This document shows positions 27,321 through 37,676 of a stretch of DNA of 64,000 bases, piece by piece (position 1 is the first letter of the stretch; each line of letters opens with the position of its first letter). A model generated the notes under the pieces. That model saw nothing but the letters and a program-made list of their open reading frames with translations. It ran no database searches and was not told the origin of the DNA. The DNA is from Methanoregula sp. (GTDB taxonomy: Archaea; Halobacteriota; Methanomicrobia; Methanomicrobiales; Methanospirillaceae). The position numbers and the translations under genes were made by a program. Location: positions 13,244-77,243 of the forward strand of contig PLLR01000022.1 of the NCBI GenBank assembly GCA_003141335.1. Reading direction: 5' to 3'.

Positions 27321-30300
27321 TCACTTCAGATAATGGCTGAGCGGCTCGAGCGTGACCTTCTCACGCTTGATCGCATCAATCGCAAGTGCTGCCGCACGCG
27401 CTCCCTGAAGCGTAGTGATATACGGGATCCCAAAATCTACAGCCGACCGCATGATCTGGTAATGGTCCTGCCGCGATTGCTTGTCCTGAGGGGTGTTGAT
27501 GATAAGGCGGATCTCGCCATGCCGCATCATATCAAGCACATTAGGGGAGCCTTCCTGTAATTTCCTCACCAGGTGCGCTTCAACACCCGCTTCATACAGG
27601 TAATCGACGGTCCCTTCAGTTCCGTACAATACGAGCCCGAGATCCCGCAGCTGCCGTGCGATCGGGATCACCTCGTCTTTCTGCTCGATATTGACCGAGA
27701 TGAAGATATTGCCTTTAAGCGGGAGTTCATTATCCGCTGAAATGCACGCCTTGTAAAACGCAAGCCCGAAGTCGTAATCTATCCCCATTACTTCACCGGT
27801 GCTTTTCATTTCGGGGCCGAGCATGGTATCGACGCCGGCGAGCTTATTGAAGGGAAGCAGCACCTCTTTGACTGCAACGTGTTCTATTACGCGCTCCTTA
27901 TAGCCAAGATCGCGCAGTTTCTTTCCCACCATAACTTTCGCTGCAATTTTGGCAACAGGTATTCCGGTGGCCTTTGATACAAACGGCACGGTGCGGCTTG
28001 CACGCGGATTTGCTTCAAGAACATACACCACGTTATCCTTGACCGCAAGCTGGAGGTTAACAAGTCCCACCACCCCAAGCCCGAGTGCTATCTTTTTTGT
28101 ATAATCCCGTATCGTGTCTAAAACCGCCAGAGAGAGCGACTGGGTCGGTATAACGCAGGCGGAATCTCCGGAGTGAATGCCCGCCTGCTCGATATGCTCC
28201 ATGATACCCCCGATAAGAACCTCTTCACCATCGCAGACTGCATCAACATCGAGTTCGATGGCATTCTGGAGATAGGAATCGATGAGTACCGGATGGTTTT
28301 TGCTGACCCGGACTGCCTCTTTCATGTAGGTTTCGAGTTCACGCTCATCGTGAACGATCTCCATTGCCCTGCCGCCAAGAACATACGATGGCCTGACAAG
28401 TACCGGATACCCGATCCGCTCTGCCATAGCCCTGGCATCCCCTTCAGAATACGCAGAGCTGTTCGCCGGGGTGGGAATGTTGAGTTTATCCATGAGCATG
28501 CTGAAACGGTCGCGATCCTCTGCAATATCCATGGCATCCGGACTTGTCCCGAGAATTTTGGTCATAAGACCCAGCCGTTTGATTTCCTCTTCGATCGGGA
28601 CCGCAAGATTTACGGCATTCTGTCCGCCAAACTGCACCATCACGCCATAATAATAATCCTTTTTTAAGATGTTTACAACATCTTCGAGCTGCATCGGTTC
28701 AAAAAAGAGCCGGTCGGATGTGTCAAAGTCCGTGGACACCGTTTCGGGATTGTTATTCACGATGTGCACCTCAACCCCTTCATCACGCAGCGCCTGGACT
28801 GCGTGGACAGTGCAGTAATCGAACTCGATCCCCTGCCCGATGCGGATGGGGCCGGAGCCGAGGATCAGGATTTTCTTGTTCTCATTCGGGATAATCTCAC
28901 AGGTCTGCTCGAACGTGGAGTAGAAATACGGCGTGTTTGCGGGAAATTCCGCTGCACAGGTGTCTACCATCTTGTATGTGGGAAGACCCGCCATCTCTTC
29001 CACCTGCTCTTTTGAAAGCCCGGTGATCTTCACTAAGTCCGCATTTGAAAACCCGTATCGTTTTGCGGCGAGAATGTCCCGGAGTTCAGAATGAGTTACA
29101 AGATGCTTTTCCATGTCAACAATGTTTTTGAACTTCTCTAAAAAGAACGGGGTAATGGAGGTGAGCTGGGCAACCTCATCCACCGGGAACCCCTGGCGGA
29201 AGGCATCAAAGAGGCAGTGGAACCGCTCATCGGTGGGACGCGAGAGGATCATGCGGATCTCGCTTGGGCTCGTATGCGGGATGATATCCGTGTCAATCGA
29301 GCGTTTTGCCTTCATGAGGGCTTCTTCAATCGTCCTGCCGATTGCCATTACCTCTCCCGTGCTCTTCATGGAGGTGGAGAGTGTCCTGTCTGCTCCTTTG
29401 AACTTGTCAAAGGGCCAGCGGGGGACTTTGACAACGATATAATCAATGGTGGGTTCAAACGATGCAGGGGTGCACCCGGTTACCGTGTTGATAATTTCAT
29501 CAAGGCGCATCCCGATTGCAATTTTTGCCGCAACCCGTGCAATAGGATACCCAGTTGCTTTTGATGCGAGTGCTGACGAGCGCGAGACACGGGGGTTTAC
29601 CTCAATAACGTAGTAGTTCCCGTTTTTATAGGCAAACTGGATGTTGCAGCCTCCCTGCACATCAAGAGCACGGATAATCTTTATCGCTGCACTCCGCATC
29701 ATCTGGAACTCGTCATCCCTCAGGGTAAGGATCGGGGCAACAACCACACTTTCACCGGTATGAATCCCCATGGGGTCGATGTTTTCCATACCGCAGATGA
29801 TAATGCAGGTGTCTGCCGAATCGCGCATCACTTCAAATTCGATTTCTTTCCAGCCCATTACGCTCTCTTCGACAAGTACCTGGTGGATGCGGGACCGGGA
29901 GAGCCCGAGTTCAATAATCCGGATCAATTCCTCTTTTGTTTTCCCAATACCTCCACCGGCCCCTCCCATGGTATATGCCGGGCGCACAACAGCTGGCAGT
30001 CCTACGGTGTTAATTGCCTCATCAACCTGGCTGAGTGAATTCAGAATAACACTTTTTGGGACCGGTTCCCCGATTTTCACCATGAGATCCCGGAACTTTT
30101 CGCGATCCTCGCCCCGGTATATGGCCTCAAGGGGTGTGCCGAGGATTTCAACGCCTTTCAACGCTCCCATCTCAGCAAGTTCAGCAGTTATGTTGAGCCC
30201 GGTCTGCCCCCCCATACCGGAGAGGACACCATCAGGCTTTTCCTTCTCGATGATCTTTGCTATCACGTCAGCCCGAAGGGGTTCGATATAAATGGTGTCT

Positions 30301-30482
30301 GCCATATCCGGGTCGGTCTGGATGGTTGCCGGGTTGGAGTTGACGAGGACTACTTTTACTCCCTCCTCGCGCATTGCACGACAGGCCTGGCTGCCCGAAA
30401 AGTCAAATTCTGCCGCCTGCCCAATCTGGATCGGTCCGGACCCGATGATCAGGACCTTTTTGATATTTTCCCGTTTGGGCAT
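27321..30482 (-). CDS. carB: Carbamoyl-phosphate synthase large subunit
   Basis: 1053 aa; KKVLIIGSGPIQIGQAAEFDFSGSQACRAM, duplicated ATP-grasp halves. Confidence 0.97.
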   Translation of the reverse strand: MPKRENIKKVLIIGSGPIQIGQAAEFDFSGSQACRAMREEGVKVVLVNSNPATIQTDPDMADTIYIEPLRADVIAKIIEKEKPDGVLSGMGGQTGLNITAELAEMGALKGVEILGTPLEAIYRGEDREKFRDLMVKIGEPVPKSVILNSLSQVDEAINTVGLPAVVRPAYTMGGAGGGIGKTKEELIRIIELGLSRSRIHQVLVEESVMGWKEIEFEVMRDSADTCIIICGMENIDPMGIHTGESVVVAPILTLRDDEFQMMRSAAIKIIRALDVQGGCNIQFAYKNGNYYVIEVNPRVSRSSALASKATGYPIARVAAKIAIGMRLDEIINTVTGCTPASFEPTIDYIVVKVPRWPFDKFKGADRTLSTSMKSTGEVMAIGRTIEEALMKAKRSIDTDIIPHTSPSEIRMILSRPTDERFHCLFDAFRQGFPVDEVAQLTSITPFFLEKFKNIVDMEKHLVTHSELRDILAAKRYGFSNADLVKITGLSKEQVEEMAGLPTYKMVDTCAAEFPANTPYFYSTFEQTCEIIPNENKKILILGSGPIRIGQGIEFDYCTVHAVQALRDEGVEVHIVNNNPETVSTDFDTSDRLFFEPMQLEDVVNILKKDYYYGVMVQFGGQNAVNLAVPIEEEIKRLGLMTKILGTSPDAMDIAEDRDRFSMLMDKLNIPTPANSSAYSEGDARAMAERIGYPVLVRPSYVLGGRAMEIVHDERELETYMKEAVRVSKNHPVLIDSYLQNAIELDVDAVCDGEEVLIGGIMEHIEQAGIHSGDSACVIPTQSLSLAVLDTIRDYTKKIALGLGVVGLVNLQLAVKDNVVYVLEANPRASRTVPFVSKATGIPVAKIAAKVMVGKKLRDLGYKERVIEHVAVKEVLLPFNKLAGVDTMLGPEMKSTGEVMGIDYDFGLAFYKACISADNELPLKGNIFISVNIEQKDEVIPIARQLRDLGLVLYGTEGTVDYLYEAGVEAHLVRKLQEGSPNVLDMMRHGEIRLIINTPQDKQSRQDHYQIMRSAVDFGIPYITTLQGARAAALAIDAIKREKVTLEPLSHYLK

Positions 30483-31537
30483 TACCTGAGCCTCCTGAAC
30501 AGACCGTCAAAATAGTGACATTCCGTATCCAGCGGGCCTGCATGTGCTTCGGGATGGAACTGGACACACGAAATGTTCAGATGTTCACTTTCAAAGCCTT
30601 CCACGGTTTTATCATTTGCATTGATGAACGTGACATCGGATCCTTCAGGAAGAGAATCTCCATCAACAGCAAAGCCATGATTCTGGGTAGTGATAAAGAT
30701 CCTGCCGTCCTTAAACCGCACCGGCTGGTTTGAGCCGCGGTGACCGAATTTGAGTTTGTAGGTATCGCCGCCAAGAGCAAGTGCGGTGATCTGGTTGCCC
30801 ATGCAGATCCCAAAAATGGGAAGCTCGCCGATGCATCTCTTTACGGTCTTGATGGTCGGGCGTGCGGTCTTTGGATCTCCCGGACCATTGGTGATGAAGA
30901 GACAATCCGGTTCAATTCGGAAAATATCTTCCGGTGTTGCGTTGTAAGGGAATACATACAGATCACCGTTCCTGCGGGAGAGACTTGTGAGCATGTTGTT
31001 CTTGAGACCAAGGTCAATAATGGCGATTTTCTTTCCCGTTCCCGGGATGCGGTACTGGGTTTTACAGGAAACTGCAGGTATAAGGTCGTAGTCTGATATG
31101 GGGGAGGTCTTTTTTGCCAGTTCAACGGCATGTTCGAAATTGTCATCTCCTACAACAAGAGCCGCCCGTAAGGTACCCTTAACCCTCGTTTTGATAGTAA
31201 GCATCCGGGTATCCACACCACAAATGCCCAAAAGTCCGTTCTGTTCAAAATAATTGCGGAGTGTGGGTTTTACATCGGGTTTCTCACAGATCTCACGGCA
31301 GACTGCACCGAATGCCTTGACATTTTTGCTCTGCATATTCTGTGTATCAGCACCGTAATTCCCGATCTGCGGGAACGTGAACATCAGAATCTGACCATAA
31401 TAACTGGGATCGCTGAGCGCCTCCATATACCCGCTCATGAGCGTATTAAAGACGAGTTCCCCGGAACACTCGCCTTCAATGCCAAACCCCTCCCCAATCA
31501 CATAATCTCCATCTTCCAGACCCAGAACCGCTTTCAT
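30482..31537 (-). CDS. carA: Carbamoyl-phosphate synthase small subunit
   Basis: MKAVLGLEDGDYVIGEGFGIEGECSGELVFNTLMSGY and class I GATase PIFGICMGNQI; ORF extends to 31732 but the internal ATG at 31537 fits family starts. Confidence 0.93.
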   Translation of the reverse strand: MKAVLGLEDGDYVIGEGFGIEGECSGELVFNTLMSGYMEALSDPSYYGQILMFTFPQIGNYGADTQNMQSKNVKAFGAVCREICEKPDVKPTLRNYFEQNGLLGICGVDTRMLTIKTRVKGTLRAALVVGDDNFEHAVELAKKTSPISDYDLIPAVSCKTQYRIPGTGKKIAIIDLGLKNNMLTSLSRRNGDLYVFPYNATPEDIFRIEPDCLFITNGPGDPKTARPTIKTVKRCIGELPIFGICMGNQITALALGGDTYKLKFGHRGSNQPVRFKDGRIFITTQNHGFAVDGDSLPEGSDVTFINANDKTVEGFESEHLNISCVQFHPEAHAGPLDTECHYFDGLFRRLR

Positions 31538-31778
31538 GATTTCCAAATATAGTGCGCCCGAATAGTTATTAACGATAGTGCAGGTATCACCGGTATATTT
31601 CATTGTTCCTGCAGATTTCGTCATAAAACAATCCCAATGATGTGTATTGCCTGATGCAGGGAAGCAGGGAATTGTTTTCAGGTCTTTTAAAAAAAAACCT
31701 TGTGCTGGCACGGATACGCATAAAAAGGGCAAGTGTTGATATTCAAATGTCTTTAAGACTCAAATGAGGGTGAAACCC

Positions 31779-32276
31779 ATGGGAACCTTTGGAAGAAAGA
31801 TTGTTGATACCGATGTTGACGACCTGGTGAAGCTCCTCAACAAGGCATTTTCCGATGAATGGCTCGCATATTACCAGTACTGGATCGGCTCAAAGATTGT
31901 CCGCGGGCCTAACAAGGAGGCAGTTATCGCCGAGCTCACGCTCCATGCAACGGAAGAACTCGGGCATGCAGTCCTGCTCACCACGCGGATCATCCAGCTC
32001 GGCGGGACACCGGTCACAAAACCGCAGGACTGGTATAAACTCACGAACTGCGGGTACGATGCACCCGATGACCCTTATGTGATCAAGGTGCTTGAACAGA
32101 ATATCAAAGGCGAGCAGTGCGCCATCAAGAGCTACAACAGCCTCTTGAAAAAGACCAGAGACAAAGACCCGGTCACCTATAATATCGTGCTTGGCATCCT
32201 CCAGATGGAAGTTGAGCACGAGGAGGACCTGCAGGCGCTCCTGGAAGATATCACGGTGATGATGAAGAATCGTTGA
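31779..32276 (+). CDS. Ferritin-like/bacterioferritin-type protein
   Basis: LLNKAFSDEWLAYYQYWIG, ELTLHATEELGHAVLLTTRIIQLGG, EVEHEEDLQALLEDI. Confidence 0.85.
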   Translation: MGTFGRKIVDTDVDDLVKLLNKAFSDEWLAYYQYWIGSKIVRGPNKEAVIAELTLHATEELGHAVLLTTRIIQLGGTPVTKPQDWYKLTNCGYDAPDDPYVIKVLEQNIKGEQCAIKSYNSLLKKTRDKDPVTYNIVLGILQMEVEHEEDLQALLEDITVMMKNR

Positions 32277-32537
32277 TATCCTTCATCATCCTTTTCCCGT
32301 CCTTTAAAAACCAGGTAAACCTCTTTTTTATCTCCTCCTGATGGTTGAGAATCTAAAAAAAACTCCGGTTCATCCGGTCCGGAAGATGATACATTACATA
32401 AATCTCCTCTTCTTTTTTTCCTGGTGTCGAAGAACCGGTGTGCCCTATCTTCTCCCCTTTTTCAGGAATAAAAAAAATCCATCAATCCACTGGCCGGAAT
32501 ACATCCCTATTTTTATATAGTAATTACAGCAATTTCC

Positions 32538-32843
32538 ATGAACAGGATGCGTGGTGGTTTTTTCATGGTTGTTGAACACGTAAACGGGAAAAAGAAAGGT
32601 ACCGTCATGCTGTATGCCCTGAGCACCTGCGGGTGGTGTGCGAGGACAAAAGAATTGTTACGGACACTTGGGGTAGACTTTGACTATACCTATGTGGATC
32701 TCCTCGAGGGAAAAGAGCAGGATGATGTGATGAATGAGGTCGAGAGATGGAACCCGAAGGGCTCATTCCCGACGCTGGTCATCAAAGATAAGACAGGTAT
32801 TATCGGATTCCGTGAAGATGAAATCCGGGAGGCACTGAAATAA
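32538..32843 (+). CDS. Glutaredoxin-like protein
   Basis: [36 protein letters not shown] (CxxC). Confidence 0.88.
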   Translation: MNRMRGGFFMVVEHVNGKKKGTVMLYALSTCGWCARTKELLRTLGVDFDYTYVDLLEGKEQDDVMNEVERWNPKGSFPTLVIKDKTGIIGFREDEIREALK

Positions 32844-33358
32844 TGAATCCGGCAGATATTGAGGAAAAAGAGATCGACCGGATATATGTAATCATTAAAA
32901 AGGAGGCAGAAGGCGGGGGTTACTTCCTGAACCCCGACGTTGACTTCACGAAAAATCTCGTACGGGGACTGCTGAAAAATGAGCAGCGCTACGGGTATCG
33001 TGCCTGCCCCTGCCGTCTCGCCGCGGGAAATAAGGATGAAGACCTTGATATTATCTGCCCCTGCAATTACCGGGATCCCGATCTCGATGATTTTGGCGCT
33101 TGCTACTGTGCTCTCTATGTCAGCGGAGCGATCGCCGGCGGCAAAACGCAGGAAGCACCGGTTCCTGAACGACGGCCACCACGATCCGGGCGTGGTAAAA
33201 AGAAGGTGGTGCAGACCATCCCCGTTGCACCTGCACTATCCCTGTCACTCCCGGTATGGCGATGTACGGTCTGCGGGTATCTCTGCGCCCGCGAACAGCC
33301 ACCGGGAATCTGCCCGATCTGCAAAGTGACAAAAGAGCGGTTTGAACGGTTCCTGTAA
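32843..33358 (+). CDS. Ferredoxin:thioredoxin (disulfide) reductase catalytic subunit with C-terminal rubredoxin-like domain
   Basis: [43 protein letters not shown] plus [23 protein letters not shown]. Confidence 0.92.
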   Translation: MNPADIEEKEIDRIYVIIKKEAEGGGYFLNPDVDFTKNLVRGLLKNEQRYGYRACPCRLAAGNKDEDLDIICPCNYRDPDLDDFGACYCALYVSGAIAGGKTQEAPVPERRPPRSGRGKKKVVQTIPVAPALSLSLPVWRCTVCGYLCAREQPPGICPICKVTKERFERFL

Positions 33359-33592
33359 CTATCCTTTTTTTCAGTACTTGCAGTGCTGACTACGTGTTTT
33401 TATTCGTCCATTCCCCGGATAGTACCGTTCCGGCTGATCGTGGGGTTCAGGAATGGGGGATAACGAAGAGTAATAAACGGGAATTTTTTTCGTGATGTAT
33501 CGGTTTTACAACCCTGCTGAAGAGGAACTGGCCATCACCCTGCGATCATGTTCCCAATCCTGATATAATACAGCTGCCCAATAGTACGGGTA

Positions 33593-33931
33593 ATGGCAGG
33601 CACCATCCAAATCGAGATCATCGGCCTGAAAAATGCTGAGTGCTGCCCGTTTCCCTGCGATGAGAACCGCACCTGCGGGCTCTCCTCATGCTATCCAACG
33701 GGTAAACTCACGTCTGCGTTTGAGGTACTGGCCACAGAACTCAAAAACGAGTACGGTGACCGGGTGGATCTCAGACTCACGCTGGTTGATGACCATGTAC
33801 CGGATTATGTAAAAAATCTCATAGAAACTGACTATCCCCCGCTGCCCATTGTGCTGGTGAACAAAAAACTCACCCGTATCGGGCGCATCGCGCTGGACCG
33901 GATAAAAAAAGAGATTGAAAAAGAATTTTAG
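33593..33931 (+). CDS. Cys-rich thioredoxin-like small protein (hypothetical)
   Basis: NAECCPFPCDENRTCGLSSC followed by a thioredoxin-fold-like C-terminal half (PPLPIVLVNKKLTRIGRI). Confidence 0.6.
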   Translation: MAGTIQIEIIGLKNAECCPFPCDENRTCGLSSCYPTGKLTSAFEVLATELKNEYGDRVDLRLTLVDDHVPDYVKNLIETDYPPLPIVLVNKKLTRIGRIALDRIKKEIEKEF

Positions 33932-34513
33932 TTATTCAATTATTGAGAGTACACCGGTAGCAAGATCGTAATAGAGGCCATGAACCTGCACTCTCTTCTC
34001 ATCAACTGCTTTTTTCAGCAGGGGATAGGTATGGAGGTGTTCGATCTGGAGTCTCACGTTCTCCTGTTCTATCTGGCGGTACCTCTCCTCCTTTTCGAGC
34101 ACGGTTGTCGGGGGAGTGATCTTTTTATCCACCCGCTCTTTTGCATCACGGGCATTGTTCAGCCAGAGCGGTATGTAAGAATCGGTGCTTTCCTTATCGA
34201 GTGCCCGGATCGCACCGCAGTTTGAATGCCCGCAGATGACCACGTCCTGAACCTTGAGGTGCACAACAGCGTATTCAAGTACGGTTGCAAAGTTCCAGTC
34301 GTGGATTGGTACGATATTCCCGATATTTCTCTGGATGAACAGTTCCCCCGCTTTTGCCTGGGTGATATGCCCTGTCTGGAGTCGTGAGTCTGAGCACCCT
34401 ATCCAGAGCACCGTCGGGTGCTGACTGGATGCCAGTTCGCGGTAGTAGTCGATATTCGGGGTGAAATCAGATTCTCTGAACTTATAATTTCCCAGCAATA
34501 ATTTGTCGATCAT
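33932..34513 (-). CDS. Beta-class carbonic anhydrase
   Basis: VLWIGCSDSRLQTGHI, DVVICGHSNCGAIRAL. Confidence 0.93.
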   Translation of the reverse strand: MIDKLLLGNYKFRESDFTPNIDYYRELASSQHPTVLWIGCSDSRLQTGHITQAKAGELFIQRNIGNIVPIHDWNFATVLEYAVVHLKVQDVVICGHSNCGAIRALDKESTDSYIPLWLNNARDAKERVDKKITPPTTVLEKEERYRQIEQENVRLQIEHLHTYPLLKKAVDEKRVQVHGLYYDLATGVLSIIE

Positions 34514-34954
34514 TGTGTAGCATTCTCCTCTGTTTATGGCAACTCCCCATTACACACACCTCAGGTAGTTTGCCGTAGTGTTCAGTCGAATGGGTAATAG
34601 TTAAATTTTGTGTTTTTACTCCTGTACTCGTGGAGCAGGATAAAAATGGGGGGCATACCCCGCAGTTCTTTGTTCTTTTTATGAAAAACCCGAAAATGTT
34701 CTCTGCGCGCATAGAATGTGATTATCGATATTTATTGCCGGATTTTCCATCAGGGCTATATTTTTTGTTAAATGACTGGATCACTTGTTCTTTGTTCAGA
34801 AGAAGTCTGAACATATTTTAAAAAAATCGGTATTTTCCCCAAAAACCTGCAGGTGCTTTTATGCTTCTGAAGTGGTAACATAATAAAATTGACATCCAAA
34901 CGATGATCTGAATGGACGATTACCCTTATTATATCACTACCCGAATAACTGTTT

Positions 34955-35614
34955 TTGTGGAGGTGCTGTATACCGATCATTGCTTCTTATGCTGACCCGG
35001 AACCGTTCAGCGAGGACCAGACCCTTCTTACCCTTTATACACTTGCAGGAGAGGAGAGCGGAGGTTTTGTCACATTCCGCCCTCATTTTTTCATTCAGAT
35101 TGGTAAAGCCTTGTTTTCTCAGGGTATCATTGCCTCACCGGTTCAGATTATCGGTGCTGTGGATGTACGGGAGCTTACCTCTGCTGAACTCGCTCGTGCC
35201 GAACGGGAGCTCTGGACCCATTACCATCAGCAGACCGCTGATCGGGTCAATGACCGGCTCTTTGCAGCCTTTGCTGGCATCAAACTGATTGGGGTGGCAC
35301 GGTGCTCACGCCATCCGGACGGTCTTGAAGTCGACGCTGTCTATGTTCTGGATGAATACCGGCGCCATGGATTTGCCCGTTCGGTTATGATCCTTCTCAT
35401 CGAGGAGTGCGGCAGGAAGGAGACTCTCTATATGCACTCGAAGATTGAACTGGTGGATTTCTATGGAAGTCTGGGTTTCCTCCCAATGACCGAGAGTGAT
35501 CTGCCAAAAACAATCCGGGACCGGTTCGGGTTCTGCATGGGGAATCTCAAGGGGATAGATGTCTGCCCGATGAAACGTGATCCCACTGCTCTTACTACGG
35601 AACAGAATACCTGA
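34955..35614 (+). CDS. GNAT-family N-acetyltransferase
   Basis: LEVDAVYVLDEYRRHGFARSVMILLIEECGRKETLYMHSKIELVDFYGSLGF. Confidence 0.85.
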   Translation: MWRCCIPIIASYADPEPFSEDQTLLTLYTLAGEESGGFVTFRPHFFIQIGKALFSQGIIASPVQIIGAVDVRELTSAELARAERELWTHYHQQTADRVNDRLFAAFAGIKLIGVARCSRHPDGLEVDAVYVLDEYRRHGFARSVMILLIEECGRKETLYMHSKIELVDFYGSLGFLPMTESDLPKTIRDRFGFCMGNLKGIDVCPMKRDPTALTTEQNT

Positions 35615-35732
35615 TACGGGTGCAGGGCATGAAAAATCGATCCATATTCGATCGGGAAACTGGAGAAAAAATGTGTAATTATCTGCTGCGTACGCACAGG
35701 TATGTGCGGAGCCGGGTTATTGGGAGTGAAGA

Positions 35733-37676
35733 ATGATTGTTGAACTTTTCGTTCTCGCAATTATAATTCTTTTTGCCGGTACAATCTTTCCCCTCATAGC
35801 TGCATCGTTGGACCGGAGATCCGTACGGACGATCTCGCTCTCCTGTACAATCGTTGCATCCATTCTGCTGGGGAGTCTCTCTCTTATGGTCCTGCTTTCC
35901 GGTGAATCAGTGTTCTTTTCTCTCTACCAATCCCTCCCTGCATTTTCCCTCTCATTTGTTATCGACCGGCTCGCTTCATTTTTCCTGCTCATTATCGCAG
36001 TCGTATCGGCTTGTGTTGCCCTCTACTTCACTGAATACATTGAGCATATTGACGGGCAGTCCCGCAGGAACCTGCTCTGCAGCTGCACCAGTCTCTTCAT
36101 TCTCGCAATGGTGCTTGTCGTAGCCTCGGCAAACACGCTCTCATTTTTCCTGTTCTGGGAACTGATGGCTGCGAGTTCATTTTTCCTCGTCATGTACGAA
36201 TATTCGCAGTACGACACAAGAAAAGCCGGTATCTTTTATTTTATCATGACCCAGCTCTCTTCCCTTTTTGTCCTGCTGGGAATCATCGTTCTCTATGTAA
36301 TGACCGGTTCGTTTTCTTTTCTGCCTCTGACAACTGCATCAGCACCCCTTGTCACCGTTGCATTCCTCGCTCTTTTTGTAGGATTCTCCATCAAGGCGGG
36401 AATCATACCGTTCCACAAGTGGCTCCCGTATGCTCACCCGGCAAGTCCATCACCAATATCCGCTCTCATGTCAGGAGTGATGCTCAAGATCGCAGTATAT
36501 GGCCTTGTGCGTTTCCTGTTGGATGTTTTCACTCCGGATCTCTGGTGGGGTGTGCTGATTCTTGCCGCGGGTACTGCATCGGCGGTTCTCGGCATCATCT
36601 ACGCGTTAAAAGAGCATGACGTCAAGGGGATGCTCGCCTATTCGAGCATTGAGAATATCGGCATCATTTTTACTGGTATCGGTCTGTCAGTGATCTTTAC
36701 TGCCAGTAATCTACCCCTGCTCGCAACCCTCAGCCTGCTGGGTGCGCTCTTCCACTCCCTGAACCACGCCATGTTCAAGAGCCTGCTCTTCCTCACTGCA
36801 GGTTCCGTTGTGTCTGCCACCCATACGCGGAATATCGAATACATGGGAGGACTTGCCCCCCGGATGCCGGTTACCTCTGCGCTCTTCTTTGTTGGCGCAG
36901 TCTCGATAGCCGCATTACCCCCCCTGAACGGGTTTGCCAGCGAGTTCCTGATCTTCATCTCGTTCTTCTCCTCCGTTTCTGTTGTGGATCCGCTGTTTAA
37001 AGTGCTCCTTTTTTTCTGCCTTGCCCTGTTTGCCCTGACCAGTGCGCTATCAGCAGCATGCTTTGTCAAGGCGTTCGGATCGATTTTCCTTGCCCTGCCG
37101 CGTTCTCCTGAGAGCGCCGCTGCCCACGAAGTCCCCCGTGCAATGCTGATCGGGCCGGGTATCCTTGCGGCTACCTGCATTCTTTTGGGAGTATGCGCCC
37201 TCCAGATCTTTGCAATCGTTGGTCTTACCGTTCCCCTTCCGGATATGCTGCTTGTCAGCCTGCTGCTTCTTGGCATGGCTGTTCTCACGTATGCGATGTT
37301 GTATTTCATCGCTTCCCGGGAGGTGCGGGTGAGCGAAACATGGGGATGCGGGACGTTCTCCCAGCAGGCATCGGCAGAATACAGTGGTCACGGTTTCTCA
37401 GAACCTCTCGACATCATCTTCTCTGCGATCTACCGCACCCGGACAATAAATGAACGGACGTTCTTTGATCAAAAGAACTGCATCTTCAAGGGGGGTACCG
37501 GAGAGATACGTCTCTTAAAGGTATTTGAGGAATACCTCTACCGCCCCATAGCGCAGCAGTCCCTGAGTGTAGCTAAAGTTGTATCACGCTTCCAGAACGG
37601 GTGCCTTGACACCTATCTCCTCTATGTCTTTGTCACGGTCATTGCCCTGATCATTTTCCTCGGGTGGTTTGCATGA
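35733..37676 (+). CDS. NuoL/HyfB-type antiporter-like membrane subunit of a group-4-hydrogenase-related complex
   Basis: Many TM segments; LFWELMAASSFFLVMYE and GFSIKAGIIPFHKWLPYAHPASPSPISALMSG keep the TM5 Glu and TM7 Lys regions. Confidence 0.9.
   Translation: MIVELFVLAIIILFAGTIFPLIAASLDRRSVRTISLSCTIVASILLGSLSLMVLLSGESVFFSLYQSLPAFSLSFVIDRLASFFLLIIAVVSACVALYFTEYIEHIDGQSRRNLLCSCTSLFILAMVLVVASANTLSFFLFWELMAASSFFLVMYEYSQYDTRKAGIFYFIMTQLSSLFVLLGIIVLYVMTGSFSFLPLTTASAPLVTVAFLALFVGFSIKAGIIPFHKWLPYAHPASPSPISALMSGVMLKIAVYGLVRFLLDVFTPDLWWGVLILAAGTASAVLGIIYALKEHDVKGMLAYSSIENIGIIFTGIGLSVIFTASNLPLLATLSLLGALFHSLNHAMFKSLLFLTAGSVVSATHTRNIEYMGGLAPRMPVTSALFFVGAVSIAALPPLNGFASEFLIFISFFSSVSVVDPLFKVLLFFCLALFALTSALSAACFVKAFGSIFLALPRSPESAAAHEVPRAMLIGPGILAATCILLGVCALQIFAIVGLTVPLPDMLLVSLLLLGMAVLTYAMLYFIASREVRVSETWGCGTFSQQASAEYSGHGFSEPLDIIFSAIYRTRTINERTFFDQKNCIFKGGTGEIRLLKVFEEYLYRPIAQQSLSVAKVVSRFQNGCLDTYLLYVFVTVIALIIFLGWFA

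Noticed and set aside
36638-37309. 223-aa minus-strand ORF
   Set aside because: Antisense to the NuoL-like gene; Arg/Ser-rich shadow.
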